DNA of 49,416 nucleotides from G963666945 sp963666945 (GCA_963666945.2 CAXXRT010000057.1:1-49416); one strand, 5' to 3'. Counted from the first letter of the stretch, positions 9,333-18,868 are shown. Translations and numbers: made by a program. Notes: generated by a model not told the origin, from the letters alone.

Positions 9333-11120
9333 ATGATTAAATATATATTTATAATTATAAGTGCATTCTTTTTTACTTCATGTCAATTGCAAGTTGCTTT
9401 AAATGAAGAGCAGAAAAATGCGGATGCGGTTTATTTATCTTTAAAAGAAGAATATAATCTGAAGCAGAACGGTAAACAGGAATATTTATATTCTTCCAGA
9501 ATGATGTTGCAAACTCATGCTTCTTTTAATCGTTTCTTTGGAGATTCCCATATTAATTATGATCCTAGGTTTCAAAAAATGAAAGTATTGAAGGCTGAAA
9601 CAGAAAATTCTATGGGTAAATCGGTTGTTAAAGAAAATGCAATTAATGATATTTTGCCTAAGGGCGCTGAAAAATCAGCCTATTATAATAGATTAAGAAC
9701 AAGAGTTATATCCCATATGGGGACTGAGATAGGTGCAGTTATTAATTTTGATTATATTATTGATTCTAATGAGGATTATAAGCCTGGTTTATTTGAGAAT
9801 ATCATCATCGGTAAGGATATACCTGTTAAGGAATATGTGTTAAAAATAAGTATCCCTAAAGGGAAAAAATTAAACTTTGAACTTTTAAATTCAGATATTC
9901 TACCTATTGAAGAGAATACTGAAAATGGTATAATATATACTTGGAAATTTACCAATTTGTCTGCTGTTTCTTATGAAGCGGGTGAACCGGCATACAGGAA
10001 TGATTTAATTCGCTTGATATTCTCTACTGTTACGGAAAGAGAATGTATGGATTTTATTAGTAATAATACAGCTTTAAATTATTCAGATGATACAACTATT
10101 GTTGATGTGTCAAAAGAATTAATTAAAGGTGTAAAATCTGAACTCAATAAGGTTTTAAAACTTCAAAAAGAGATTAAGAATAATATTGCGTTTAACGATA
10201 TCAGCTTTAGGCAGGCTTCATATAGAGGAAGAGATTCAAAGAGATTGTGGAATGATTTAGGAGCTAATACTTTTGAAAAAACAGTTTTGCTCAAGGATAT
10301 GTTGAATGCTGCCGGGATTTCTGCTGATGTTGTGGTTGCAATCCCTGAAGAATTAATTAAATTTGCAAATATAAATCCTGATGTGTGGAAAGAATTTTAT
10401 GTCTATGTGGATTCATTGTATAATGGAATACTATTAAAGGCAACAGAAGAAAATTTGTATTCAAGACATTTAGATCTTGAAGGATATAGGTTGTGTAATC
10501 CAATTTCTGGTAAAATAATAGATGTTTCTCTTGAGAAAAATACTGTAGGGGCTGATGTCAATATAAATATTAATTCAAGGAAAAAACTATGGGGTGATGC
10601 AGAAGTTAAAAGTTCTGGGCTATGTTTTCATAATCTGGTAGAGGATAATGAAAAATATATTAAAGGGTTGTTTGGCTCTGCATTAAAATATAAAGAAATA
10701 GAAAATGGTAAGTATGTTTATTCTCTGGAGGATAATTCATATATGTTAGACGATTCTTATTTTTATATTAGTTTACCAGAATACCGTGCCGGTTTTAATT
10801 CTTATAATATTCATCCGCTTTCAGATTCCCGTAATGCTCCTTTGAAAATTAAAGGTCCTTTAAATGAAAAATATACTTATTCGGTTAACTATAATAAGAA
10901 ATTCAGGTTAATAAATAAGCCAACTGAAGTAAATAAGAGGAATAAGTTAGGCCAAGTAATTATAAAGATTAGTGATTCCTCAAATAAAGTTATTATAGAG
11001 AAAAGATTGGAAATAGAAAAATCACTAATTACCAAAGAAGATTACGTTTATTTGAAAGAATTAATCGATTTATGGACTGCTGAAAATTATAAGAGGTTAT
11101 ATTTTACCCAGACAAATTAA
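9333..11120 (+). CDS. DUF3857-type lipoprotein, paired with the preceding transglutaminase
   Basis: The 595-residue product begins with a lipoprotein signal (MIKYIFIIISAFFFTSC, lipid Cys at 17). It has the same two-part plan as its neighbour: a beta-rich N-terminal half and a transglutaminase-like middle (about 275-370, RGRDSKRLWNDLGANTFEKT and VLLKDMLNAAGI). The position expected for the catalytic Cys reads NTFEKTVLLKDML with no Cys, so this copy is probably not catalytic. It may be a partner or binding subunit of the enzyme upstream (inference). The start is set by the lipobox and the 10-nt gap. Confidence 0.7.
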   Translation: MIKYIFIIISAFFFTSCQLQVALNEEQKNADAVYLSLKEEYNLKQNGKQEYLYSSRMMLQTHASFNRFFGDSHINYDPRFQKMKVLKAETENSMGKSVVKENAINDILPKGAEKSAYYNRLRTRVISHMGTEIGAVINFDYIIDSNEDYKPGLFENIIIGKDIPVKEYVLKISIPKGKKLNFELLNSDILPIEENTENGIIYTWKFTNLSAVSYEAGEPAYRNDLIRLIFSTVTERECMDFISNNTALNYSDDTTIVDVSKELIKGVKSELNKVLKLQKEIKNNIAFNDISFRQASYRGRDSKRLWNDLGANTFEKTVLLKDMLNAAGISADVVVAIPEELIKFANINPDVWKEFYVYVDSLYNGILLKATEENLYSRHLDLEGYRLCNPISGKIIDVSLEKNTVGADVNININSRKKLWGDAEVKSSGLCFHNLVEDNEKYIKGLFGSALKYKEIENGKYVYSLEDNSYMLDDSYFYISLPEYRAGFNSYNIHPLSDSRNAPLKIKGPLNEKYTYSVNYNKKFRLINKPTEVNKRNKLGQVIIKISDSSNKVIIEKRLEIEKSLITKEDYVYLKELIDLWTAENYKRLYFTQTN

Positions 11121-11215
11121 ATGTTGTCTTAATGAAAAATCTGGGACTATCCAAAAATCTTTGTAAGTGGGTTTTAAAAGTTCCTATAATTTAACTTTAT
11201 TTTAGTCAAAAATAA

Positions 11216-11242
11216 AGGGCAGTGAGATTTTCTTACTGCCCT
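11216..11242. terminator. Bidirectional terminator between convergent genes
   Basis: AGGGCAGTGAG and CTTACTGCCCT form a stem with one mismatch and a TTTT loop. On the minus strand it is followed by TTATTTTTG, fitting the end of the outer-membrane protein gene. It can also stop the DUF3857 operon arriving on the plus strand. Confidence 0.65.
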
Positions 11243-11283
11243 ATAATTTAGAATAAATAGGAATACTATCTATTTGATATTTC

Positions 11284-12006
11284 TTAATTGCCCAGAGAAA
11301 AACCAAGTGTAAGATATAGTCTTTCCTGATCAGGGTTCATTGTAAGTCCTGCTGTGACTGGCAAATTAAAACTTTCTGTTATTTTAATCTTGTCTTTTAT
11401 TGTCATTCCAATATTAATAACACTGAAGTCGTTACTTCTTTTTACATAGCTACTGTAGCCTGGGGCCATACCTACTGCCCATATTACATTTTTACCGGCA
11501 ATCTTTGAAAGATAATTTAGTTCAAAGTAAGTTGAGTAAATTTCTTTTTTTGTAGTTTCATTAATATCGCCAGCAATATAACATGCACCAAGAATTGTTA
11601 AAGGAATATCTCCGCTAATCTTATATTGGGCTACAACATCCCAATAGTGTACTTTACTTTTATGATTGTAGTCAAATAAATCTCCGCTGGTATTATCTGC
11701 TTTTGGGCAATAAAAGTCATATACAGTAAGATTAAATCTTCCAATTGAGTATCCCAGATAAAGATCTATTTCCTGGTAACTGTTATCCACGGAATATACA
11801 CTCCATGCTCCGGCAGTAAAATTACTTCTGTTGTATTCTATGCTTGGTTTAATGCAAGCAGTTTTAACGGTAAGACCACCTCGCCATACATGTCTGTTGG
11901 CAATATCAACATTCCATTTAAGACTGGACAATCTCCCTTCTTGTGCAAAAGCACCGAAATGTAAGGTGGTTAAAAGAAGGACAATAATTAAACGCATTTT
12001 TTTCAT
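11284..12006 (-). CDS. Predicted outer-membrane beta-barrel protein
   Basis: The 240-residue product has a signal peptide ending HFGAFAQ|EG. It then has alternating amphipathic strands rich in aromatics (HVWRGG, YQEIDLYLGYS, FNLTVYDFYCP, VHYWDVVAQYKI, YSTYFELNYLS) and ends in LYLTLGFSLGN. This pattern suits a small outer-membrane barrel; the opening recalls families annotated as TorF/MipA-like or conserved hypothetical. I start at the Met of MKKMRLI because the 8 residues before it would spoil the signal peptide. It is a single-gene unit with its own promoter and terminator. Substrate unknown. Confidence 0.65.
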   Translation of the reverse strand: MKKMRLIIVLLLTTLHFGAFAQEGRLSSLKWNVDIANRHVWRGGLTVKTACIKPSIEYNRSNFTAGAWSVYSVDNSYQEIDLYLGYSIGRFNLTVYDFYCPKADNTSGDLFDYNHKSKVHYWDVVAQYKISGDIPLTILGACYIAGDINETTKKEIYSTYFELNYLSKIAGKNVIWAVGMAPGYSSYVKRSNDFSVINIGMTIKDKIKITESFNLPVTAGLTMNPDQERLYLTLGFSLGN

Positions 12007-12081
12007 ATCTCTATTTTTAGAAATTACCATATAATAGTAATTTCATTTAACCTATATAATTTTAATCTCCCAAAAACGCCG

Positions 12082-12111
12082 CAAAAATACATTTATTTGG
12101 GAAATGCAAAA
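12082..12111 (-). promoter_or_regulatory. Bacteroidota-type promoter of the outer-membrane protein gene
   Basis: On the minus strand TTTTG (12111-12107) is followed after 17 nt by TATTTTTG (12089-12082), about 75 nt before the start. The -7 box matches TAnnTTTG exactly; the spacing is 2 nt shorter than ideal. Confidence 0.5.
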
Positions 12112-12176
12112 TTATATATGTCTTAAAATGCGTTTAAATTGCGATTTTTAACATTTAAGAAGAAGAAAAGAATTAA

Positions 12177-12428
12177 TTATTCATATTCTTCATCGAAAAG
12201 ATCTTCCTGATTCTCCAATTCGCTCTCAAGAAAAACCTCTGCATCGTCGAGTAAGTCTTCAATTTCCGAAGAATCTTCCGGTTGTGGGTCTATCCAATGA
12301 ATCAATTGGTTTTCATGAAAATCCTCAATGTCGCATTCAATAATACACTTAGGCTCTTCTGTATGAACGATAAACAAAGTATCAGGTAATTCCTGAGAAT
12401 TGTCTGCTAATAAAAATTTAGGTAGCAT
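12177..12428 (-). CDS. Small acidic conserved protein of Bacteroidota
   Basis: An 83-residue cytosolic protein with a conserved opening (MLPKFLLADNSQELPDTLFIVHTE) and IIECDIEDF...IHWID, then a very acidic tail (DDAEVFLESELENQEDLFDEEYE). I recognise it as a short hypothetical family common in Bacteroidales; no function is known to me. It has its own -7 box. The acidic tail could mimic nucleic acid or mediate a protein contact, but nothing here shows that. Confidence 0.75.
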   Translation of the reverse strand: MLPKFLLADNSQELPDTLFIVHTEEPKCIIECDIEDFHENQLIHWIDPQPEDSSEIEDLLDDAEVFLESELENQEDLFDEEYE

Positions 12429-12452
12429 AATAAACTCATTTTTAGTTTATGA

Positions 12453-12460
12453 CAAATATA
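12453..12460 (-). promoter_or_regulatory. -7 promoter box of the small acidic protein gene
   Basis: TATATTTG on the minus strand, an exact TAnnTTTG, 25 nt before the ATG. No clear TTTG at the -33 spacing. Confidence 0.45.
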
Positions 12461-12572
12461 TTAAAATCATTAAAAGAGATGGCTAAATATGTTGTTTTTT
12501 TTCATGTCAGCGAATTATTTTATTTATTTACCTAAAACTGATTTTTATCAGTGTTACATAAAAATAAGAGAA

Positions 12573-12580
12573 TATTTTTG
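12573..12580 (+). promoter_or_regulatory. -7 promoter box of the Gate-domain membrane protein gene
   Basis: TATTTTTG (exact TAnnTTTG) followed by CAG, about 50 nt before the ATG at 12629. A short perfect inverted repeat ACTGAT-TTTT-ATCAGT (12537-12552) lies just upstream and could be an operator. Confidence 0.5.
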
Positions 12581-12628
12581 CAGTCGCGAAAATTATAATT
12601 TGTAAGTATATATTAATAACATTTTACA

Positions 12629-13813
12629 ATGGTAAAGTTAGAAAGTATTAAGCAAAGCAATTTCCTTAAACAAAGGAGATACGAGGCTTTGATCTTTTTG
12701 GTATTGTTTTTTGGTATTTTTGGATACCTTGGAAGTAGGATGGGGGTTTCAAATATGCTTAACACCATCATGAATACTGCTTGGGACCTGTTAATGAATA
12801 CTGTTTTCTATATAATGGGAATAACAGTGTTGACAGGTGCTCTTGGTCGTTTGTTTATTGAGTTTGGGGTTATTCGTCTTCTTGAAAAACTTCTTGCTCC
12901 TTTGATGAGGCCTTTGTATAATCTTCCCGGGGTGAGTGCATTGGCTGGTTTATTGACTTTTTTGTCAGATAATCCTGCTATCATTAGTCTTGCAAATGAT
13001 AAGAGTTTCAGTAAGTATTTTAGAAGATATGAGCTTGTTTCTCTTACAAACTTTGGTACTGCTTTCGGAATGGGGCTTATTGTTATTACTTTTATGGGAA
13101 CTCTGAAGATTGATGGTAGCGATACAAATTTCTTTTTTCCTGCTTTGATAGGATTGGGAGGAGCAATTATTGGTTCAGTTGTGTCTACTCGTTTAATGCA
13201 GAGATTAATTGTAAAGGAACTGCCTCCTCGTAAGGATATTGATTTTAAGGGAAACGAAGAAAATATCTCTTTTAAATCTGAAGGTGGAGTATTTATAAGA
13301 TTCCTGAATTCAGTCCTCGATGGAGGAAAATCAGGTGTTGATCTTGGTCTTGCTATTATACCAGGGGTATTAATTATATCTACTATGGTTATGATGCTGA
13401 CTTTTGGACCTAAAGACCCTACATTAGGTTACAGTGGAGTGGCTTATGAAGGTGTCCCGGTGTTGCCTAAATTGGCTGGATATGTATGGTGGCTTTTTGA
13501 AGGATTATTTGGATTTAAGAATCCAGAACTGATTGCCTTTCCTGTCACTTCTCTTGGAGCTGTTGGTGCAGCATTGTCGTTAGTAAAGGCTTTTATTGTT
13601 CAGGGAATAATTGATGGGAATGTTGTTGCAGTATTTACTGCCATGGGTATGTGTTGGAGTGGTTATTTAAGTACACATACAGCAATGTTAGATACTCTTG
13701 GTCATAGAAATCTTACTTCTAAGGCATTGCTTTCACATACTATTGGGGGACTGGTTGCAGGAACTGCGGCTCATTATCTCTATGTGCTGATTAGTATTTT
13801 CTTTAAGATGTAG
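12629..13813 (+). CDS. Polytopic membrane protein with nucleoside-recognition (Gate) domains
   Basis: The 394-residue inner-membrane protein has about nine hydrophobic segments. The N-terminal half (TGALGRLFIEFGVIRLLEKL, GLLTFLSDNPAI) and the C-terminal half (YLSTHTAMLDTLG) look like the paired Gate/nucleoside-recognition fold of spore maturation and CNT-related proteins, close to families annotated as CD0519/CD1768-type membrane proteins. Substrate is unknown. It stands alone, with its own promoter and a strong terminator shared with surE on the opposite strand. Confidence 0.65.
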   Translation: MVKLESIKQSNFLKQRRYEALIFLVLFFGIFGYLGSRMGVSNMLNTIMNTAWDLLMNTVFYIMGITVLTGALGRLFIEFGVIRLLEKLLAPLMRPLYNLPGVSALAGLLTFLSDNPAIISLANDKSFSKYFRRYELVSLTNFGTAFGMGLIVITFMGTLKIDGSDTNFFFPALIGLGGAIIGSVVSTRLMQRLIVKELPPRKDIDFKGNEENISFKSEGGVFIRFLNSVLDGGKSGVDLGLAIIPGVLIISTMVMMLTFGPKDPTLGYSGVAYEGVPVLPKLAGYVWWLFEGLFGFKNPELIAFPVTSLGAVGAALSLVKAFIVQGIIDGNVVAVFTAMGMCWSGYLSTHTAMLDTLGHRNLTSKALLSHTIGGLVAGTAAHYLYVLISIFFKM

Positions 13814-13832
13814 AAGATTTATTGTTATATAT

Positions 13833-13869
13833 AAAAGAGGGTGGTTAAATTATTTAACCACCCTCTTTT
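13833..13869. terminator. Bidirectional terminator
   Basis: AAAAGAGGGTGGTTAAAT and its exact complement ATTTAACCACCCTCTTTT form a perfect long stem with A and T tracts on both sides. It serves the membrane-protein gene (+) and surE (-). Confidence 0.85.
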
Positions 13870-13905
13870 ATATCTGTAGAATAATATTAAAATAAGGAAT
13901 TATTA

Positions 13906-14673
13906 TTAAAAGTGATTGTTGTTACTCAGGAAATCCAGACAATCGGTGTCTGTCAGGTCCGTTTGTATTGGAACAATTGAGATGTAGCCATTGTTCACAG
14001 CCCATTCATCTGTGTCTGTTGCTTCAGGCTCATCATTTCTATAATATCCACTAAGCCAGAAATAGTCATTTCCTTGGGGATCTACTCTCTTTTCAAATCT
14101 TTCTTTCCATGCCCCCCTTGTTTGTCTGCATATTTTTATGCCTTTTATGTCTGTATTGGGGATGTTGACGTTAAGGCATTTATTTGTTGATGTAAGATTG
14201 TTTAAAGTCATGTCAATAATTTTTGTAATATGACTTTTTGCCTTTTTGAAATCTGCCTTTTCGACGTTCAGACATAATGAAAGAGCTATGGAAGGAATCT
14301 TAAAAAAACTACCTTCAACAGCAGCACCTACAGTTCCGGAGTAAAAGACACTACTCCCGGTGTTTGATCCTGCATTTATACCGGAGATTATCAAATCAGG
14401 TTTTTCTTTTAAAATTGTATTAATTGCTATTTTAACACAATCTACAGGTGTACCCTGACAAGAGTATTTTGTGATACCATTGTCCCCGGAAATATGATTT
14501 ATCCTTATTGGATGACCAGCAGTAATCGAATGAGATTTTCCTGATTGTGGATATTCGGGAGCAACAACTGTTATTTTGTGATTTTTAGAAACAATATCGA
14601 TAAGATCATTCAGTCCTTCTGCTCCAATTCCATCGTCGTTAGTTATAAGTATATGCATCTTTGTCTTTTCCAT
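13906..14673 (-). CDS. surE: 5'/3'-nucleotidase SurE
   Basis: SurE is a metal-dependent phosphatase for nucleoside monophosphates. The sequence shows ILITNDDGIGAEGL with the two metal-binding Asp, the Ser in PQSGKSHSIT, and SGINAGSNTGSSVFYSGTVGAA with the third metal-site Asn. The length of 255 residues is usual. Translation may begin at the first Met (MEKTKM) or five residues later at MHILITNDDG, which is the classic SurE start. It is a single gene between terminators. Confidence 0.93.
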   Translation of the reverse strand: MEKTKMHILITNDDGIGAEGLNDLIDIVSKNHKITVVAPEYPQSGKSHSITAGHPIRINHISGDNGITKYSCQGTPVDCVKIAINTILKEKPDLIISGINAGSNTGSSVFYSGTVGAAVEGSFFKIPSIALSLCLNVEKADFKKAKSHITKIIDMTLNNLTSTNKCLNVNIPNTDIKGIKICRQTRGAWKERFEKRVDPQGNDYFWLSGYYRNDEPEATDTDEWAVNNGYISIVPIQTDLTDTDCLDFLSNNNHF

Positions 14674-14690
14674 TTTCTAAAACTTTAATA

Positions 14691-14698
14691 CAAATATA
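14691..14698 (-). promoter_or_regulatory. -7 promoter box of surE
   Basis: TATATTTG on the minus strand, 18 nt before the upstream surE ATG and 33 nt before the second Met. The short leader fits the second Met somewhat better. No clear -33 element. Confidence 0.4.
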
Positions 14699-14725
14699 GC
14701 TGTACTAATTTATTTTAAAAAATAT

Positions 14726-14753
14726 AATAGGGTAACTTTTCAGTTACCCTATT
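14726..14753 (-). terminator. Terminator after the thioredoxin-fold gene
   Basis: AATAGGGTAACT and AGTTACCCTATT form a perfect 12-bp stem with a 4-nt loop, followed on the minus strand by ATATTTTTT. Confidence 0.8.
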
Positions 14754-14845
14754 ATCCTAAAACCTTTACGCTATGAAAAAATTTGCCTTTGCTTTTCACT
14801 TTGCAAATATATGCAATGAAAAGTTAAGTATCTCTTAAAATTTTG

Positions 14846-15289
14846 TTAAGGTTTGTTAACTTGTTTAATAGATAAATATTTTGTTTCAATAATATTTACA
14901 AATTCGGGTATGTTTTTTATTTTATAGTGAACTTCATTATTTAGTAATACAACAGGATACATTATACCTATGTTTTGTTTCCCTGCCTTTTTGTAACAGA
15001 GTTTCCTCATTAGATCACCGTTTTTCTGAATCTTTAGATCGTATACCATGAAGGGGATTTTCTTCTTTCTGAGAAGATCAATGAATTTATTGCACTTGCC
15101 ACATTTTTTATTACTAAATACTGTTATTTCCAACTGATCTTTTTTGATGGTAGGGTACTTATCCTTTAGAATCGTTTCTAATTTTTTAAATCTTTTATCT
15201 ATAGGGTTTGTCTTTATTCCCTGAGAATAAGTTGTTGTATTGGCAAATAATGATATTGAAATCAGTAGAAGTAATAATATGTTTTTCAT
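14846..15289 (-). CDS. Exported glutaredoxin/thioredoxin-fold protein
   Basis: The 147-residue protein has a signal peptide (MKNILLLLLISISLFANTTTYSQ). The fold follows: a beta strand ITVFSNKKCGKC with a CGKC redox motif, FIDLLRKKKIPFMVYDL, and a cis-Pro region MYPVVLLNN. It probably acts as a periplasmic thiol-disulfide protein (inference). It lies downstream of yidC on the same strand, separated by a strong hairpin, with its own terminator. Confidence 0.65.
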   Translation of the reverse strand: MKNILLLLLISISLFANTTTYSQGIKTNPIDKRFKKLETILKDKYPTIKKDQLEITVFSNKKCGKCNKFIDLLRKKKIPFMVYDLKIQKNGDLMRKLCYKKAGKQNIGIMYPVVLLNNEVHYKIKNIPEFVNIIETKYLSIKQVNKP

Positions 15290-15304
15290 GATACAGTTAT
15301 AAAA

Positions 15305-15338
15305 AAATACGCATATACTTATTTGTATATGCGTATTT
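15305..15338 (-). terminator. Terminator after yidC
   Basis: AAATACGCATATAC and GTATATGCGTATTT form a perfect 14-bp stem, loop TTATTT, followed on the minus strand by TTTT. It sits 15 nt after the yidC stop. Confidence 0.85.
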
Positions 15339-15352
15339 GTATTTAAAGTTTC

Positions 15353-17203
15353 TTATTTCCTTCTCTGTGAAGATTGTTTTTGCATGTCTTCAAGTCTTTG
15401 TTGAAATTTAGATTTCTTAACTGGCCTTTTCTTTGCAGCTTCTAATTTTGTAAGAAGTTTTTCATCATTAACAAATCTTCTTATTAAGAATGTTTGCGCA
15501 ACAGTTATAAGAGTTGCAATAAAATAGTAATAACTCAATCCCGATGCGTAAGAGTTAAACCAGAACATGAACATTATAGGCATGATGTACATCATTGTCT
15601 GCATACCTTTCATCTGATCGTTACTAGGCTGGTTTTTATTGTTCATTCGCATATATATAATGTTAGTTATTGTCATTAAAAGACAGAATAAACTAACATG
15701 ATCCCCATAGAAAGGAATTGTAAACGGAAGTGTAAATATGGAATCGTAAGACGATAAATCTGTTGCCCATAAAAAGCTTTCCTGTCTCAATTCTATCGAT
15801 GCAGGGAAAAAGTAAAATAATGCAATAAGAATTGGCATCTGCAATAGCATAGGAATACATCCTCCCATAGGATTAACTCCGGCTTTACGATACAATTCCA
15901 TGGTTGCCTTCTGCTTTTCCATTGCCTGGTTTGAAGAATATTTCTTGTTTATTGCATCAATCTGAGGACGCAGAACTCTCATCTTCGCACTAGAAAGATA
16001 AGATTTGTATGTTAATGGAAATAATACAAGCTTAATGATGATAGTCAGTAATAAAATGATTAATCCGTAGTTACCTGTCATGTGTTTTTCCAACCAGTTA
16101 AAAAGATTAATCACCACAAGGCGGTTAAACCAGGACACCCATTTCCATCCAAGATTAATTAATTTATGAAGTTCTGGGTTATCTCCATGTTTTTCCAGTT
16201 CTTCGCTATATTTTTGAAGTGTGATATAATGATTTGGACCAAAATAAAACTTCATACCATATTTTTCAGTCTGCTTGCCTTCGTAAGGAAGTGAAATTTT
16301 AGTACCTAGATCCTTAAGATATCCTTCTTTTTCTGTGTTCTTAGATTCTACTGTAACGCCCTCAAAAGCATCGTTAGCTATAAGAACAGATGAGAAAAAT
16401 TGCTGTTTAAATGCAATCCATCTGACTTTAGTTGCAAGATCTTCTTTTTCATCGCTCATTTGTGAGAGATAGTCTACCTCATCTTTGTAGAATTTGTAGT
16501 ATAAACCGGAGTACCTGTTTTCAAATGTTTTTGATTTCTCGAATTGAGGGAGTTCTGCATTCCAGAATAAGTCAAGTGTACTCTGTCTTCTGGAAATAAT
16601 ATTATCCATTCCCACAACGTTGATATTGAAATCAATCATGTAACTGTCAGGACTGATAGTATAGCTATATTCTATATACTTTCCTTCTTCTGCGTACAGT
16701 CTCATATTAAGGGTTTTCTCAGAAGATGTGGCATATAGCTTAGTTTCCTGAGTCTGCGGCTGGAATAAATAATCAAGGGTATTAACCGTCTGATTTTTTG
16801 AATAGAAATTTATTCCTAATTTTCCATTGTCCTTTTGCCATAAAATCAAAGGAAGCGAATCATGGGTTCTGTAATCCTTTAGTTCTACCGACTCAATCAT
16901 ACCTCCCTGATTGGCAACAATAATCTTAATCAGATTATTCTCAAGGGTTGTTGTACCCTCTTTAATGCTATCCTGAGAGAAAATATTGCCGGTAGAGGAT
17001 ATATTTCTTTCTACAGGCTTTTCAGTTTCTGTGATTTTTTTCTCTTCTTCAATTTTTTGCTGTTCTTGTTGCTGTACTAAAGCAATAGAATCGCGTTGCC
17101 TTTTTATTGCTTCCTGCTCTTCTTTACTAGGCTTTGTTAACCATGTGTAACCTATCAGAATTCCTGCAATTAGCACTAAACCGACGATGGTATTTCTATC
17201 CAT
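15353..17203 (-). CDS. yidC: Membrane protein insertase YidC
   Basis: YidC inserts and folds inner-membrane proteins with or without SecYEG. The 616-residue length is typical of Bacteroidota. Visible parts are an N-terminal anchor (TIVGLVLIAGILIGYTWL), a charged linker, a large periplasmic domain (about 60-350) and the conserved five-helix core (about 360-580) with KMRVLRPQIDAINKKY and NPMGGCIPMLLQMPI. The basic tail (KKRPVKKSKFQQRLEDMQKQ) suits ribosome contact. It starts 26 nt after the pyrG stop, so pyrG-yidC is an operon. Confidence 0.95.
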   Translation of the reverse strand: MDRNTIVGLVLIAGILIGYTWLTKPSKEEQEAIKRQRDSIALVQQQEQQKIEEEKKITETEKPVERNISSTGNIFSQDSIKEGTTTLENNLIKIIVANQGGMIESVELKDYRTHDSLPLILWQKDNGKLGINFYSKNQTVNTLDYLFQPQTQETKLYATSSEKTLNMRLYAEEGKYIEYSYTISPDSYMIDFNINVVGMDNIISRRQSTLDLFWNAELPQFEKSKTFENRYSGLYYKFYKDEVDYLSQMSDEKEDLATKVRWIAFKQQFFSSVLIANDAFEGVTVESKNTEKEGYLKDLGTKISLPYEGKQTEKYGMKFYFGPNHYITLQKYSEELEKHGDNPELHKLINLGWKWVSWFNRLVVINLFNWLEKHMTGNYGLIILLLTIIIKLVLFPLTYKSYLSSAKMRVLRPQIDAINKKYSSNQAMEKQKATMELYRKAGVNPMGGCIPMLLQMPILIALFYFFPASIELRQESFLWATDLSSYDSIFTLPFTIPFYGDHVSLFCLLMTITNIIYMRMNNKNQPSNDQMKGMQTMMYIMPIMFMFWFNSYASGLSYYYFIATLITVAQTFLIRRFVNDEKLLTKLEAAKKRPVKKSKFQQRLEDMQKQSSQRRK

Positions 17204-17229
17204 ACTATAATATCTTTATTAAATTATTA

Positions 17230-18825
17230 TTATTCTATAGTTGCCTTTACAAATGCCACAAACAAAGGATGTGGATTTAGAACAGTACTTTTATATTCTG
17301 GATGGAATTGTGTACCAACAAACCATTTGTGTTTAGGTATCTCAACAATCTCTACTAGTCCTGTTTCCTGATTTTTTCCAGTAGCCATCATTCCGGCTTT
17401 TTCAAATGCCTCAAGATATTCATTGTTGAATTCATATCTGTGTCTGTGACGTTCTGATATGTTCTCAGATTTGTATGCCTCAAAGCAATTTGATTGTTTT
17501 TTTAATCTACAATCATATGCTCCCAGTCTCATTGTTCCACCTTTTTCTGTAATGTTCTTTTGTTCTTCCATCAGATTAATTACAGGGTAAGATGTTTTAG
17601 GGTTCATTTCAAGAGAATCAGCTCCTTTGAAATTCAGGACGTTACGCGCGAATTCTATTACGGCAATCTGCATTCCCAGACAAATACCAAGGAAAGGAAT
17701 ATTGTTCTCTCTTGCATATTTAGTGGCAAGAATTTTCCCTTCAATGCCTCTGTGTCCAAATCCTGGTGCAACAAGTATCCCTTTAAGATCCTTAAGACAT
17801 TCACAATAGTTGTTTTCGTCTATCTCTTCAGAATGTAACCATTGAATTTTTACTTTTACTTTATTAACAGCACCTGCATGAATAAATGATTCTACAATAG
17901 ATTTATATGCATCGTGCAACTCAACATATTTTCCAACAAGACCTATTTTAACTTCTTTCTCAGGATTTTTAAAATTGTAAAGAAACTCATTCCATGGTTT
18001 TAATTCAGGGGAATTTTTAACCTTTAGTCCTAGTTTTTCACAAACTATTACATCAAGTCCTTCTTCCTTCATTTTAATAGGTACCTCATAAATTGTAGAT
18101 ACATCAATAGACTGTACAACAGCATTTTGAGCGACATTACAAAATAATGCGACTTTTTTCTTTATGTCATCTGTTAATTCATGTTCTGTTCTTAAAACAA
18201 GAATCTCTGGTTGAACTCCTATCTCTAATAAAGATTTCACCGAGTGCTGAGTAGGTTTCGTCTTTAATTCTCCGGATGCAGCAAGGTATGGTACCAGTGT
18301 AAGGTGCACAACAACAGCATCATGACCTAATTCCCATTTAAGCTGTCTGACAGTCTCAATATATGGTAACGATTCAATATCTCCTACAGTTCCACCGATC
18401 TCAGTAATTACTACATCGTATTTACCATCTTTCCCCAATAGTTTGATATTTCGTTTAATTTCATCTGTAATATGAGGGATTATTTGTACTGTTTTACCTA
18501 AGTAATCTCCTCTACGCTCTTTATTTATAACGTTTTGATATATACGTCCGGTAGTTATATTGTTTGCCTGAGATGTTGGAATATTAGTAAATCTTTCATA
18601 GTGCCCCAGGTCAAGGTCTGTTTCTGCACCATCTTCTGTAACAAAACATTCGCCATGCTCATATGGATTTAGTGTTCCTGGATCTACATTGATATATGGA
18701 TCAAGTTTCTGAATTGTTACTGAAAAACCTCTTGCCTGTAGCAGTTTAGCTAATGATGACGCAATTATCCCTTTTCCTAATGAGGAGGTTACTCCTCCTG
18801 TTACAAATACATATTTTGTTGACAC
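17230..18825 (-). CDS. pyrG: CTP synthase
   Basis: PyrG makes CTP from UTP, ATP and glutamine, the last step of pyrimidine nucleotide synthesis. The N-terminal synthase domain (about 1-270) opens with YVFVTGGVTSSLGKGI and has the QKLDPYINVDPGTLNP and GGTVGDIES motifs. The C-terminal glutaminase domain has the nucleophile in FLGICLGMQ and the His-Glu pair in QFHPEY. The length of 531 residues is normal. A TAATTTTG promoter box lies 44 nt upstream and yidC follows. Confidence 0.97.
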   Translation of the reverse strand: MSTKYVFVTGGVTSSLGKGIIASSLAKLLQARGFSVTIQKLDPYINVDPGTLNPYEHGECFVTEDGAETDLDLGHYERFTNIPTSQANNITTGRIYQNVINKERRGDYLGKTVQIIPHITDEIKRNIKLLGKDGKYDVVITEIGGTVGDIESLPYIETVRQLKWELGHDAVVVHLTLVPYLAASGELKTKPTQHSVKSLLEIGVQPEILVLRTEHELTDDIKKKVALFCNVAQNAVVQSIDVSTIYEVPIKMKEEGLDVIVCEKLGLKVKNSPELKPWNEFLYNFKNPEKEVKIGLVGKYVELHDAYKSIVESFIHAGAVNKVKVKIQWLHSEEIDENNYCECLKDLKGILVAPGFGHRGIEGKILATKYARENNIPFLGICLGMQIAVIEFARNVLNFKGADSLEMNPKTSYPVINLMEEQKNITEKGGTMRLGAYDCRLKKQSNCFEAYKSENISERHRHRYEFNNEYLEAFEKAGMMATGKNQETGLVEIVEIPKHKWFVGTQFHPEYKSTVLNPHPLFVAFVKATIE

Positions 18826-18868
18826 TGTTACTAAGTTTTTAAAATTCTTACTAATAAAAACGAAACTA

